Positions 62,070 to 64,000 of a stretch of 64,000 nucleotides of DNA are shown one piece after another. This DNA is from Margaritifera margaritifera. Lineage: Eukaryota; Mollusca; Bivalvia; Unionida; Margaritiferidae. The position numbers and the translations under genes were made by a program. The notes under the pieces were generated by a model. That model searched no databases. It saw nothing but the letters and a program-made list of their open reading frames with translations, and was not told where the DNA came from. The stretch lies in NCBI GenBank assembly GCA_029931535.1, contig JAQPZY010001242.1:806001-870000 (forward strand). The letters run 5' to 3'. Numbering within the stretch: the stretch's first letter is position 1; the number at the start of each line of letters is the position of its first letter.

Positions 62070-62414
62070 GCAATGGACTCTTTTAGCATCATCAATTCGT
62101 TTATGCCTTCTCACCCTTCAGGATGATCCCACAGGTACTTAACATAGTAAGGAACTCCACTGCTCAGCTCATTTTGATAGCCCCTCTGTGGCCCCAATGA
62201 CCTTTGTTCAACAATCTTCTTGACCTGCTCGTGGACCATCCCAGGACATTACACCAGAGGAGGGACCTCCTGTCACAACACGGGCTCTCTAATACACAAC
62301 AGCCTGCACATTCTCCACCTTCACACTTGGCTCATCGCAAATGATCTCTCTGCCAGGACACATTTTCGAACAAAGTTCCAAGTGCATCATTCAGTCCAGG
62401 AGATGAGCTACATC

Positions 62415-62950
62415 TAAGGTTTATGATGCCAAATGGAGAATCTTTTGTGATTGGTGCAGTAGGAAACGTATCAATCCTAGCTGTCCTTCCATCAGCGCAG
62501 TGGCTGATTTTCTTCTCTTTTTGAAGAGAAACAATGCTGTCTCAACTATCAAGGGTTATAGGGCAGCCTTATCCAACACTCTTATTTTTTAAAGTCGCGT
62601 CCATCGGGGTGGACTCTAACTTGGCAGACCTGATCAGATAATTCAAGCTGCAAAGACCAGTGTCTCGCTCGCTAAAGCCTAGATGGAATCGCTCTTGTGT
62701 CTCTAACTAAAACCCCTTATGAACCGTTGGGTGAAGCTTCCTTAGAGAATCTTGCCATCAAGACTGTTTTCTTGCTCTCAATAGCATCTACGAGATGAAG
62801 TGAGCTTCATGCCCTATCCTTTTTTGCCAACCAAGGTTGGGGGTGGGGAGTAAAACTAATTTTAATTATGTAATACTTATTTGTTGCTGTTACCAGATTC
62901 CCTCCGCCGACCCTGCACTTATGTCCCACTAGTTTATGCTACATCCTGAA
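62415..62950 (+). pseudogene. DIRS tyrosine recombinase remnant, catalytic part missing
   Basis: The frame encodes YDAKWRIFCDWCSRKRINP, SISAVADFLLFLKRNNAVST and IKGYRAALSNTL, the N-terminal SAM-like DNA-binding domain of DIRS tyrosine recombinases, then reaches a stop. Further fragments follow in other phases, but the catalytic Arg/His-x-x-Arg/Tyr part is not present before the right terminus at 62948. Confidence 0.75.
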
Positions 62951-63147
62951 AAAGAATGAAGGACAATGTGTGTGGGCAAGGTATCTCCTGGTTGGACCAG
63001 GGGCATTTTGGTATTCCAGAACCTTCCAGTTCAATCTTTGGGAGGATGAATTCTCATCGTACGGTTGTGGTATTTTCTGTCCAGAAAAGAGCCAGTTGCG
63101 CAATAGCAACAGGTAAGTATTGCATCATTAAAATTAGTTTTATTTAT

Positions 63148-64000
63148 GAGTGAAACAATTCATTGATATATCGATGCATAGATGCTTGACATATCGATAC
63201 AAGAGGTGAAGAATCGATACAAAATAATACTTATCATATACATGTAACTTTTATCTTCAGCAGTCATAAATAATTATTAGTCGTTTGAATATTATTTCTT
63301 TAATTGAGAATTCATTGAGGCAGGCAGAGGCACTCGTTTTTGCAAGTAAAAAAATAAAAAAATATTGACAACACCCACTCACCTTCTACAAATGAACACA
63401 AGGTGACGAGGTTCGAAATCTGTCCCCCACCCCTTTTGCTAATTATTTTATCATGTCAGCATGTTCAGCATAAAGGAGACATTACAGATGTGTTCCCCAT
63501 GTATGATGAAGTACTTTACTTCTCATTTAATAACCACATTTAAGTGAAGTTTTCTGCTGCTTCGTATCTTGTCTACTTGGATCGAATTTGAAGGCTACAC
63601 TTCCAGTGCGTCACGTAGTCAATATGTTACATTCAATTCCAATTGGTGGTTATTGTTTGTTCCAGTTCAGGGTAAACTATAACCACCAATCAGAACTTAA
63701 TGTAGTTTATTCTCTGCATGACACACCAGAAGTATTGACATCCAAACTCAATCCAAGTAGATACAAAAGAACAGGGAAACTTCATGCAAAAGTAGTTATT
63801 AAATGATCTGTAAAGTACTTAAACTGTATATGAGGAAGAAGTTTGGAATGTCTCTTTTTATGTCGATATAAGTCATCAGTGACTGGACGTGCCAACGGGA
63901 TAAATAAAATTAGCACAGAATCGGCAAGGGGGCAGATTTGAAACTGCACAAGTTTGTCACCTTGTGTAAATTTTTTAATTTGTTATAGAAGGGGAGTGGG
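63148..64000. mobile_element. Fold-back element, copy 2 (runs off the window)
   Basis: It starts GAGTGAAACAATTCATTGAT, then CGATACAAGAGGTGAAGAAT, and matches the complement of the right arm of the element at 38363-39772. It has its own palindromic centre near 63660, with GGTGGTTATTGTTTGTTCC on one side and an ACTATAACCACCAATCAGAA run on the other. Unlike copy 1 it has no 600-bp insertion in the left arm. It lies 31 bp beyond the DIRS element. Confidence 0.75.

Larger units (their letters stand above)
59099..63116 (+). mobile_element. DIRS-1-like retrotransposon, decayed, with inverted terminal repeats
   Basis: A 4.0-kb element inside RPS3 intron 2. The left terminus (59099-59264) and right terminus (62948-63116) are inverted copies of each other: TTACCTGTTGCTATTGTG at the left pairs with the end CAATAGCAACAGGTAA. 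Inside, in order, are a gag remnant (from 60062), reverse transcriptase (60693-61175), RNase H (61182-61860) and the start of a tyrosine recombinase (about 62415-62590). This order plus inverted ends defines DIRS elements, which integrate by a tyrosine recombinase instead of an integrase and leave no target duplication. Confidence 0.9.

Overview
This is an intron-rich, AT-rich, repeat-dense animal nuclear genome segment. Protein homology points to a bilaterian. The pogo, DIRS-1-like and Maverick/Polinton relics, the tRNA-derived SINEs and the many minisatellites suggest a marine invertebrate, and a mollusc or other lophotrochozoan is my best guess (inference, no species call). Only about 1.5 kb of the 64 kb is recognisable conserved coding sequence, in three genes. 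|| Layout: (1) 1-~2.85 kb, + strand: last intron, terminal coding exon and 3' UTR of the MYCBP2/PAM/Highwire E3 ubiquitin ligase. (2) 11.06-42.07 kb, - strand: a complete cathepsin O-like cysteine protease. I assembled it by hand from nine exons whose splice phases all agree, giving a 336-codon reading frame with an intact catalytic Cys/His/Asn triad. (3) 53.48 kb onward, + strand: the first two coding exons of ribosomal protein S3. The remaining RPS3 exons are not in the window, so intron 2 is at least 7.3 kb. MYCBP2 and cathepsin O converge, and cathepsin O and RPS3 diverge. || Repeats fill the rest. Large minisatellites lie at 5.68-7.50, 13.09-13.80, 17.56-18.55, 19.38-21.62 and 22.29-26.27 kb, with smaller arrays elsewhere. 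The 22.3-26.3 kb array has a 154-bp higher-order period and a 925-bp super-period. Cathepsin O exon 6 sits in a gap of about 0.7 kb between two arrays totalling more than 6 kb. || Mobile elements seen: seven copies of a ~220-bp TA-flanked MITE that folds into two hairpins, plus a 1.56-kb element with the same ends; two hAT-type MITEs with intact 8-bp target duplications; two long fold-back elements; three or four SINE-like insertions; a decayed Polinton (integrase on +, protein-primed DNA polymerase B on -) at 45.4-49.8 kb; a LINE 3' end; two pogo/Tigger fragments; and a DIRS-1-like retroelement with inverted termini (59.1-63.1 kb) inside RPS3 intron 2. || Nothing here looks like an operon or a prokaryotic defence system. 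The most novel items are the double-hairpin MITE family, the higher-order minisatellite beside an essential protease exon, and a near-perfect 41-bp-arm palindrome joined to an unexplained minus-strand open frame at 51.4-51.6 kb.
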